Shown: piece by piece, positions 33,910-45,900 of the stretch
Layout: every line of letters begins with the position of its first letter
Position numbering within the stretch: position 1 is the first letter of the stretch
Origin: Linum tenue
Lineage: Eukaryota > Streptophyta > Magnoliopsida > Malpighiales > Linaceae
DNA: 64,000 nucleotides
Direction of reading: 5' to 3'
Assembly: GCA_946122785.1 (NCBI GenBank)
Contig: CAMGYJ010000010.1
Location: forward strand, 49,001,134-49,065,133
Program-made: the position numbers and the translations under genes
Notes under the pieces: model-generated
The model's input: only the letters and a program-made list of their open reading frames with translations
Told to the model about the DNA's origin: nothing
The model's database searches: none

Positions 33910-36900
33910 ATGGCGCAGCCATCGGCGACACCGCCGCTGGCCTCTCCATCAACCGTTTCGCTACTCCCTTCAAATCAATCTCATCCTGACGGTGTCCAGG
34001 TCCGTTGCGCTGGTTGCCGCATGATCTTGACGGTAGCTCCTGGAATCGTAGAGTTCGTTTGTCCAAGCTGCCACATGCCTCAAATGCTTCCGCCGGAGCT
34101 CTTGGCTAGGGCACACGCTCACCAGAGGAGTACGCCGTCCCCTCCCCAAGTCCCTGCCCATGGCATTGATCCTTCCAAGATCCAGCTCCCTTGTGCTAAT
34201 TGTAAGGCCCTTCTCAACGTACCGCATGGTTTGGCTCGCTTTGTCTGCCCTCAGTGCGGCGTTGATCTCGCCGTCGACGTTTCCAAACTCAAACACTTGC
34301 TGCGCCATCCCAGGCTCCCCCTTCCCTCTCCGCTGCCTCATCTGCCGCTCACGCCTTTACCTCCTGCTGCTGCTACTCCTCCTGAAGAAGTCAATGAGGT
34401 TCAACTTCTATTGCCCTTCTACTTGCTTACTTTTCCATCTCCTCGTCTTCCTCTTGCTATGTGTTGTTTCTGGGGTTTTGGGGAGAAGAAGTGCCGTGAT
34501 GGAGGGACTCGTTACTTACTGGATACTGCTTTCACCTTTGCCGTCGTCGTAAACTTTTCTCGTTCGCGTTAGCTTGTCCAAAGAAAAAAAGAAGAAGAGA
34601 GTTTCTCTAGTTTCTTGCCGTTTCGTTGGTTTCGCACTTAATGAGCCATGACATTTCTAACAGCAGTCACGTTTCTCTTTGTCACATCCAGTCTCGCCTG
34701 CTAGTGCAAAGATTGATTCTCCTTTGGCATGCGAAAGTATAACTTGGTCAGAAGGTTTATCTGAATGTGCATTTATACAAAATAGCAAATGGATTTGTGA
34801 AACCTAATTCCTTTTTCCGCATGATAATGAAAGTTGATGTCAGCTCTGATCAAATAGACCTGTAAGAAGAGGCAACCAAATCCATGTTCTGCGCAACTTT
34901 ACTATAGCCTGGTACACGGTTGATAGATGGAGGGCTCTATTGGTTTGGATGTTTGAGACAACTGTTAGATATTCTAGCTAGTGACTAGTGAGAGTACAGG
35001 AAAGTTGCAATTCATTTTCAAGAAATGTGAAATCTTACAAAAAGTCCTTTGAATATTTCCAGTTCTGGACTTTCAGTCAGCAATCATGGACTATTCTTTT
35101 CACGTAAGTTCTCAAGGTTGTGAATAAGTATGAGCCGATGGTTCTTAAACAAAGTTGAAAAGGATGGCAATGGTACCTTGATTTCTATCTACTCCAGACT
35201 TGTTGAAGAAGTGTGAATTTGAAAATTATATGTTCAGTGCTCTTTATACAAAGTCCATCTGTAGGTCTGGCTGCATCTTCAAGGATTGATTTTATTTTTA
35301 TGGAAGGCAAGATGCACTTTCTATAGCAAATATGATCCTTTCCTTTATCCAAACATTTGTTTCCTCCAACCCTGGCGAAACAACGAATAAATAGTGAATT
35401 AAGTACAGAATATTGCTCCTTTCAGCAAGAATCCTGGAAGAAAGACTTTGGTCTATCCCATAACCTTCCTGATAAGCTGGATTTCAATTTTTCCAGCACG
35501 AGATCTTGTAATGTTTGCTCATCTAAATGGATTACTAATTTCCCTCCATGATTCACAAAACCTTTAGGTAATACTGAATGCTTATGTTAGTCCCTAACAA
35601 ATGTTAATGAATCAACAGTTTGTTTTGCAATTATACCAAGGACTAGAGTTTGCAGATTATCCTCCATACTTGTGACATTTTGCTAAATAAAGTCTCTTGT
35701 AATTCCGAAGGCATCTTGTTTTGTTGATGGAATGGTTTTCAGGTCCTTTTCTTTTAACACTAGCAGGTCTTTTGTTATTACAGAGTTGAATGTCAAATTT
35801 GATGATGTGTCCAACTATGGGTTAGTTGTACATGACACCTGCAACCATGGCATATTATTCTTACAAGAAAATGATTGTATTAAATCCTTTGTTGTTTACT
35901 GTTCCTTTTTCGCTTATTTCAGGTTAAGCTTGTAAGTTTCTTTAATTTTTTCACTTGTTCTGAAACATATCAGTTAGCAATTGAGGTAGAGCAAGAAGAA
36001 GATGAAGGTGGAACGGCGGGAGAAACATTTACAGATTACGTGAGTATCATGGTCAAGTTTTATATGATTCCTAATTTCTCATAATCTCTTAATGTTTCCT
36101 GAGATGGATCTCTTTTTGTCCTTTGATGCCTTCTTATTGTAATTATTTGGATTTTTATTGCAGAGACCACCGAAACTATCCGTTGGGCCCCCACATCCTG
36201 ATCCTATTGTTGAAACATCTTCTTTGTCCGCAGTACAACCACCTGAATCGGCATATGATCTAAAAATTACGGATGATTTGGAACATTCAAAGGCATTGTC
36301 ATGCTTGCAGATTGAGACGTTGGTTTATGCTTGTCAGGTTGTCTCTGGAGCTGAATTTTTTAATTTATATTCCAAGTGACTTTACTCATAGGCGCTCTGA
36401 ATATTTACTTAATAGAGACACCAGCAGCATCTTCCATGTGGGGCCAGGGCTGGATTTTTTGTTGGAGATGGTGCTGGAGTGGGTAAAGGTCGTACAATTG
36501 CTGGGTTAATATTGGAAAACTGGCACCATGGACGGAAGAAAGCAATGTAAGTTGTGGTTGCATTTATTCCTTTTGCAGATTTCTTCAACTATTTTCTTCA
36601 TTATTATTTTGTGCAGTTAGGTTTCCATGTTACTTAAATTTTCTGTAAGCTGGAAACTACTGAAGTCAAATCTATATTCTGCCTTTGCCTTCCTTTTAAA
36701 TGGTCTTATGTAGATGGATTTCTGTTGGTTCTGACCTAAAGTTTGATGCAAGAAGGGATTTAGATGACATGGGTGCTCCATTTATCGAAGGTAAGTGACC
36801 TTGTAAAATGTGGTTTGTGAAGGAGAGTTGCTTTTTCAGGGTAGTTTGTGAAAGTAAGTTACGCTTGACTTGCTTTCTAAAACATTGTGTATTCCCAATC

Positions 36901-39900
36901 TTCTGATAGATAGTTTGATGGCCAGATAATGTCATGACTCTGTTGTTACTGTTGGGTACATTTAGTGTATATTATGCAAACTTAAGCTTGAACTGAATGT
37001 AGCAACTGAGTTGGATTCATTGAACCGCTTGAATTACTCTGAAGCATTCAATTTTCCTACTCTTCTGATTATAAACTGTTAATGAAATTTCGCAAATAGC
37101 AGTGGGAGCAATGTAGTCAGGATTGAGATTATACAAAAGATTTTTTTTTGGGAATCTTGGAATCATAAACTCGAATGAGTAAGATTTTTGTGTACATTTG
37201 ATAATTGACACTCAAAATACTTCAAAAAGAAGTTACAATAAAGAAAATAAAAAACACATATTTTGGATTATACCTAATTATGTATAATGTCCCACAATAA
37301 AATCACATAAGTGGTAATTATCTAATAAAAAGAAATATAATAACCGATTGTCATAATTCTCAAATCTTCTAACCAGTAATTTATATCTTAAAATATATTA
37401 AAGGGTTTCGAAAATAAAGCCCCTTCACGCCATGTCTAGATATAATTATGCATATTTAGTTATTCATAGCTAGAACGACCATGCTATACTTTTTATGTTT
37501 GGTGAATACACAAGTCCTATACAAGTTTAAATAAACTGATCCATTTTAAATTCATCGGTGTCACTATATAATTAGAAAGTTAGTCTAAAGTCTAAACCTA
37601 GAAAATTACAAAAAAACTTTACCGGTGTCATAGTTTCAATGCATATTGTTAAGATACATATATATAAGTTTATATTAGAGAATCTACTCATATTTTGTAA
37701 ACCTACAACAATTAGACAAAAAAGATCATACATATTAGACAAAAAAGATCATACATATTTTGTAAAAAAAAAAAAACTTATAATGCGTAAACAATTTTAG
37801 TATCTAATTTTAGAATCTACAAATAGATATAAAAATTTAAATAAACTTATTATTATAAATGAAAAAAAACTCACCCGACCAACGGACGAGTAAAAAGCTA
37901 GTTATTATAATACAAAATCCATTTTTAACAAGCAATATATTTTTATCATAAGAAATTTAGATATATTAATAATAGAACATCTAACCCCAAGCATCATGGA
38001 TGTTTATAATGACCAAATATTATAGATATTTTTTACCTTTAAATATTATAGATTTCAAATGCATATTAATTGTTGCAATTGTGATAGAAGAAGGTGCGGT
38101 TTTCATCTCTGACTTCTACGGAATAAATTTTTGGGATATATATATTTTTATTTTTAAAATAAAAAATGTTGTAACATTTCAATAACAAATAGATAATTTG
38201 GATGTTAGCGGAAATCTTGATAAGTTACTTGACAAAATATTTCCCAAAGTGGCAGGGTCCTAGCTAGTTATATATATATATATATATATTCTGATCCGCA
38301 ATAAGTTCCTGTATTAAGACAATGAGGTGTTGACATAACCAAACTTCAGTAGGGATCTCCGTAAGGCTTATATATTATGTAGAAATTTAACCATAAATCT
38401 ACAAATACAAATCACGTTAAAATCTAAATAAATACAATGACGGTAAGCTAGTGAAATATGAGGTCAATTGTTTGCAAAAGAACGCATCGTCATAGGAGAG
38501 TGATTGAAGTTAGGGCCCATTAGCTAGACCAAAACCGATCCAAACCCTAAACCAGTGGAATTGTGTAGTCTACTGATTTTAGCTATATCTTAGCGACAAT
38601 AGGATGGAAACTCACAAGCAAACTTGTAATTCCGTGGTCACAGTTGTAACTATTTTGGGTTTTGAGGATTGGAGATTGGGAAGTTGCCTGAAGCTTACAT
38701 AGAATATTTGTCTCTTAGGCTCTTAGCCTTCCTTTTCCAGATTTTTTTACTTTCTTTTTATGTTAAAACCAGCTATTAGCATTGCATATATTTACTGAAA
38801 GGTATACAGCCATCCTAATACGATAGATAGAAGGCTTATGTTATGCCTGAGTTGAGTCATCTTAATATTTAATTGTCCTAGACTTGTGCCTTCAAATGCT
38901 TTGTTATTGACAATGTTTTCCTAATTTCTCGGTAAAATTTCGGTCGGAGACGTGCGCGCATATAGAAAGTTTAGCACACTGGCGCACATGCATAACACTG
39001 TAGCAGGAATAGCAATGTTTACAGTAGAAAGTAAACGGCAACTAAATCTGTTTGGTTTGGTCACCATGAACTGAGTTTCAAGCTTCACATAAATTTGCGT
39101 TTGCATTTACTGTTTTATGGTGGCCAACTCATACATTATTTGATGTTCACAGTGCACGCTCTGAACAAGTTGCCATATGCCAAGCTTGATTCAAAGAGTG
39201 TTGGGGTGAAGGATGGAGTTGTCTTTCTGACATACAGTAGTCTCATTGCATCATCCGAGAAAGGTCGTTCTCGACTACAGCAGCTTGTGCAGTGGTTTGG
39301 ATCTGAATTTGATGGTCTTCTTGTATTTGATGAGGTGCTAGACTCTACTAAAATTTCAAGTTCGTGTCTGTGAGCTGTTCCTTGTGGTCTATTTCTTCCT
39401 ATTTGTAGAGAAAAGGCTCCAGATTTTAATATACTGGCTACTTTTCTTGTAGTGCCACAAAGCCAAAAATTTGGTACCTGAAGCTGGGAGCCAGCCAACA
39501 CGAACTGGTGAAGCAGTTCTCGACATTCAGGTTGCCCCTCAATTCTCAATAAAACTGAAGTGCTAGAAACTCAAAACTGATCCAGCTAGTGTTTATGAAG
39601 TGATACCAACATCTGTTTTCTGGTAACTGTATTAGCACAGCAGTTACTTTTGTGGTACCTTGACACATCCTCTCTTTTAGACAAGATTGTTGAAATTTTT
39701 TCTTAGGAGGCAGGGGTTCTGTCTCGTGATATAGAAGCTGCATTCTAGGGTGTTTTTTTCTGACAGCTTTATTTAGGAATTCAAGACTGTTTGAACTAAT
39801 ATGTTTCCAATGCTTTTCTTCTGTCTAGTCATGTTGTGTTGCAAATAGAAGTTAAATTAGCAATCTCATGTATTGTTGCATGCTTGCATTTGCTTCAATC

Positions 39901-42900
39901 TCATGGTCGTTTGATGGTTTCTACTGCTCAATGAGTTTTTTGGCATGGTAGCTGATGTTGCAGAGAGGGAATTTGCATTTGCTTCTATCTCATGGTTGTT
40001 AGTGGTTTCTACTGCTGAGTTATTATTTGGCATGATAGCTGATGGTCCAGGAAGGGAAACAAAACTTTTATGTGGTATCTTCTAACTTCTTAAGAGACTA
40101 GACTAACAGGGGAATTTTCGTTGTTCTTTTTTACCTTCTATGGTTGCGGTGTTTAATACCGTATGTACTGAACTTTTTGCCTGACAAGTGCTTCTACCTT
40201 ATTAAAGGTTAGGCCTTTGTCCCGTACATTACGTTTCTACCTGATGTGCTATACATGTGCTACCCTATCAATAGTTTCTCGTCTGTTTGTCTTTATCCAT
40301 GTATTAGGGAGTAATGAATTGCAACTAGATATTCTTTATTCAATTCCCTTTGGTCGGGGGCCTCAGAGGCAGAGACGGTGGGTGTCTTCGTTCCTTAGAT
40401 GTATCATACACAGAGGGTTATGAATGAAGGTTCATGAGAGCGAGCGTAACAGATTAAATTATTATAGCTTAAGCTTGTATTATGTTAACTAAGATGTAAG
40501 AAAATTCTTCAGCCTCTTATCACATTTCTTCACATTTTTTTGGTGTTCTTGGTAAAAGCATATCCTTCAGGTTTAAGCTTCTATGTCAGTGAAGTTGTCG
40601 ATTTGTTCCAAAATTTGGGACTTCCTTTCCTATTAGTCATCATGCCTGCATGTTAATATATCATCTGTTATTTTGTTTTTCTATGACCACATCTATGGAT
40701 CTTTGGATTTTGCATGCTGGGTAACATTCATGAAATCATCTGTGTTACCAGTTTTCATATCTAGACAGCAGTTAATGCCTTGTGCCTCTTTCTTTATCAA
40801 AGAGATGCATGGATAGTTTAGTTGTTTCCTTTTTTATGGACTCTTAATTATCAAATCGTGTTCATGTAACAGGCCAGACTACCTGAAGCACGTGTTGTTT
40901 ATTGCTCAGCCACTGGAGCATCTGAGCCTCGCAACTTGGGTTACATGGTTAGGCTTGGACTCTGGGGATCTGGAACATGTTTCTCTGACTTCCATAAGTT
41001 CCTAGGTCCCACACTTCTGCTTAATTTTGATTTCCATGGATGTTATGCATCCATAACTCAATTGCAATTCTCTCCTACAAAATTAGTTACCAAAATCGTT
41101 AAGTAAGCAACATAAGAAAGTGTAGGTGCTATTGAAAAAGGAGGTGTTGGAGCATTGGAACTTGTTGCCATGGACATGAAAGCAAGGTACATCTGTGGAT
41201 TCATTTCTGAAATAGATTCACTTCAATTACGTTTCTTGGTAGATTCATTTTTGAACTAGTTTCACGCCAATTATGTTTATTGGTAGATTCATTTTAAATT
41301 TGGCAGGGGAATGTATGTTTGTCGTACTCTTAGTTACAAAGGTGCAGAATTTGAAGTTGTTGAAGTAGCTTTGGAACCTGATATGATGGTAAGGGTATTT
41401 TTTTTTTTGCTTGCATATATGAATAACTCAAATATAATGCTTGAAACAGTCGCTATCTCAATGAGTTATGAATTCTTGACGAGTCTTTGAACTTTTCAGC
41501 CATTTTCCATAATTTATTTATCCTTCCTAGCATAGGCCTTTTTGTCATTTTAGTTTCCCTTTCTAGACACTCAGCCTGTCTGAAGAGGCTGTTTCTGTAA
41601 ATTTTGTGCCTGTGACTCCACCCCCAACTATATAGCTGCCACTTAGCATTGTTGGTTCAGTTTTCCTATTTTGTCCGGCATGTCCCGACTCCTAGCCTGT
41701 ATATGTGATTGTATGAGTCTGCTAAAATTTTCATTAATATTTGCTCAACCTTGTAGGAAATGTACAAAAAAGCAGCTGAATTTTGGGCAGAGCTGCGAGT
41801 GGAGCTGTTATCAGCAAGTGCTTTCCTTGTGAACGACAAGCCTAATTCTAGTCAGTTATGGAGATTGTATTGGTCAAGCCACCAGGTTGCTATCATTCTT
41901 CTTGCTAACCACAAGTTTTCCCTCTTTGATATTTTCAATACTAGTTACACCATCAATATTTTCTTCTGTCTACAATTCAATATAATTGATTCGTACTTCC
42001 TTTGTCAGCGGTTTTTTAGACACATGTGCATGTCAGCCAAGGTACCTGCTACTGTAAGACTTTCTAAGCATGCACTGAAGGAAGATAAATGTGTAGTCAT
42101 TGGTCTGCAAAGTACAGGGGAGGCACGGACAGAGGAAGCTGTCACCAAATATGTGTGTATCTCTTGGTTATATGAAATTTTGTGTGCAGTTTCCAAAGTG
42201 GACTTTCGGTGCTTTAAGGCTCCATCGTTCATTTTCTATAACTATTTTTTTCCTTGTCTCTCCTTCTATCTTGGTTAGGGGTTTGAGCTTGATGATTTTA
42301 TCTCTGGTCCACGAGAGTTGTTGCTGAAATTTGTTGAAGAATATTATCCGTTGCCCGAAAAACCTGAGCCCCTTGATGGTATGTCGTGATTTCCACGAAG
42401 TGCTTCTGTCATTCCCATATTGATGCTGTAGGTGAATATCATACTTTGTGTAGGAGAAGTTGACCCAGTGGAACTTCAACGGAAGAGACATTCAACAGCA
42501 TCTGATGTTTCCTTGAAAGGCAGAGTTAGAAAAGTTGCTAGGTGGAAACCTACAAATGATCATGAAAGTGGTGAAGAATCTGAAAGTGAGTTCTGGATGT
42601 AAATGTCACTGCTTGCCCCATTTCTGTGTTGTACAAAGACAATTTAAATCAAAGTTATGGAAAGTCAAAACATTTTTGCCAACCGGCGTTTATATCTTCC
42701 ATTTGCCTCTGGTTAATGCAGCTGACTCTGTGGGTGAATCCACTGAATCCGATGATGAGTTTCAGATTTGTGAGATATGCAATACGGAAGAGGTATTTCC
42801 ACACACTCCTGTCTGAGCTTCCTGTGCTTATTTTGATTTTTTATATTAATGCACTAGTTTGTGAAAATTGTGGATGCAGGAAAGTAAAAGACTCCTCAGA

Positions 42901-45900
42901 TGTTCTTGTTGTGGCCAACTTTTCCATCCTTCATGTTTAGTCCCGCACATTACAGATTTTCCATCTGAAGATTGGTCGTGCCAATCATGCAAGGAAAAAA
43001 CGGAAGAGTATCTTATAGCAAGACGTGCATACTTAGCTGAACTATTGAAGAGGTATTTAAAATTGACCCAGTAATTTTGTTCTTGACGCATTTTAGTGTC
43101 TGTATTGTAGTTACTTTGGTTGTACCATATTTGGAGATCATGAATTTGGTACTATGTCAAGTACTAACAGGAAATGTTAATGAATTTGATACTAGATATG
43201 ATGTTGCTCTGGACCGCAAGTCAAAAATTCTGGAGATAATTCGCTTGTTGGATCTTCCCAATAATCCATTGGACGACATAATTGACCAGGTTCTGGCTGT
43301 ATTCCTGATTTATCTATATCTTTGTGTGTTCACTTTGTGTTTTGAGGGGTTTGGCAATTCATGATGTTAGCACAGTGAAAGTGTCAATGAAGTTGACATG
43401 TTGTTTAGACAGACACTTATTTTGGTTTGTTTAATCTTTCTTATGCAATGCAGTCACAGGGTCTTCTGCAATATATGCATAACTAATGTCAAGTGTTTTT
43501 TGTTTTTTTCCCCATTAAATTTAGGAATAAAAAATGAATTTTTAGTAGATCGAGATGGAAAAGACATTTGATATGGTTTTATAAAAAATAAAATTGATAG
43601 GATAATATTTTTTTTGGTGGTAACGGGATGAGATGTGGTTTGTTTAGTAATAAAAAATTGACAGAATTTTGTTTAGCTACTTTTCCATTAGGACCTAAAA
43701 AAATAGATGAAACAAACATATTTATCTTTTAAAGTGTCATAGAGAAGTTCCCCTTTTTTTCTAATCCCTATGCATAAATTCTACATAGGGGTACCCAATA
43801 TGAGAAATTACTCCTTGGAAACCTCAGAATATCAGGTTTAAGTTACATATACGACCTCCTTTGCCAGAGTAGTGTTAAAGCTTTATTAATCTAGAATGGT
43901 GATGCCACCTATTTCATGGAAATGGTGTGTGGAATGCCTCTTTTTTCATAATGTCTTAGCTTCTGCTTCCTACAACCAGTGGACCTTGTCATCCTCTTAG
44001 GGACACCAGCACTTGGATGCACCTTCATCTAGGTGTTGGAAGTAGCATGAACTTGTAATGTTTTCCCTGTCAGAGTGCTTGGACTTAAGGTGTTCTTTTA
44101 TTCTTATGTGTATGCAGGCATCTTTTCAACTTTTAGAGGTCTTTTGATCTTCTGTGCATTTCTTTGAATATAATACGCTGTGTCTACAAGGGCCCTAGTT
44201 ATCATGAAGTAATGACACTTCATTTGTAGTTTCTTGTCTTGAAATATATCAGGGTGCAGTCTACTTATATGAAATATTGGGGATTTGTAAGTATGAAGAG
44301 AGACTGCATGTTACTATGAGTAGTATCAAGGATTTTACTGCTGAATTAATGTTGTATAATATGAATAGAGTTACCATAAATGAAGTAGAAGCGGGTATCA
44401 AAGTGATTTATCCAGTAATTTGGCTACATTTTCATTTTGTTGACTTGCTGGATGCAAGTGGTGCAGTGATTCCTGGTCATGTATATTACAGACACTGTAT
44501 ATCGTGAAACCAATTTGTTTGTATTTGTTGCACTTGTTATCGTTACAGCTTGGAGGCCCTGACAGAGTTGCAGAGATGACGGGCAGGAGAGGCATGCTTG
44601 TCAGAGCATCGAGCGGAAAAGGTGTAACTTATCAGTCAAGGAGCACGTGAGTTGGTCTGGTCTTGCTGCTTGTGCACTTCAAATGTCTGTTTGTTGCATG
44701 CTTACCATTTTATATTTTCTCACACTCCTTTAGAAAGGATGTTACTATGGAAATGGTCAACATGCATGAAAAGCAACTATTTATGGACGGCAAGAAATTG
44801 GTTGCTATCATTTCCGAAGCGGGATCTGCTGGAGTATCCTTGCAGGCAGATAGGCGAGCCATAAATCAGGTTTTTGAATTCTCTGGACTGTTCTTGTACT
44901 GCTTCATTAAGCTCTAACATAGGTCGAAGCAAACTGCTTCGAGTTCTACACCCAGCTCTCTGTGCCGTTTAAGTTTCAATCTGTCTCCTTACTCCTTAAA
45001 ATATCTACAACAGAAGAGGAGGGTTCATTTGACACTAGAACTTCCTTGGAGTGCTGACCGTGCAATACAGCAATTTGGAAGGACTCATCGTTCAAACCAA
45101 GCCTCTGCCCCTGAATATAGGTAGAAAGCAGTATGCATGATCTTCTACCGGTCATGTAGCCTTTAAATTCATATCTTATGTTGAAAGGGATATCTCTGGG
45201 GTGTTGTGCTGTTAGTCTTTTTTTTTTTTTTTTTTTTTTTTTTGGAGCATGTCTTCTTTAAATTGGTCCTACTAGTTTACTCGGTGTTTTACAATGCTAA
45301 CTTCATTCTGGTGCCTTTGCCTTTTCACAAATTATTGATGTTGGTGCAAGACATTGTACTGAATATTAGAATGATAAATGGCTTGACCTGAGTTCTGTGG
45401 GATAAGGTTGGTGGGTGGTTATTTCTGATAAACCAGTTCAGGCTTGGAAAAATGATTTACAGTATACTGGTTCTTTGTGAAGAAAAGTTATGCCTTAGAT
45501 CTCATGCAAATAAAGCATCTAATTCTGGCAAGAGTGAGAAGTGCTTAGAAGACAATAATGCTATCTGCCTGTTAGAGGCTTAGAGCGAAGGACTACAGAC
45601 GCCTTAACTGGTTGACTATTACTTTTGTAACTTAGTATACCTGTCTCATGCAATGCATCAATCTCAAAGCACGCATTTCCTGTCTGTAAAGGCTTATGAA
45701 ATGGACTGAACATGCCACTAAGGAGAAGGGACGCAAATAGGTCAATTAGTATCTGGTGGTGGATAGAAGAACTTTTAGCCCACGATATCTTATGAGTTGA
45801 GGATTTTTTCACTGTAGCAGTGGACTTTATGATAATGGCCATCGCTCAGAGGCATTTTCATGGCTTAGGTTTGAAAATAATCTTCACATTGCTGATGCTA

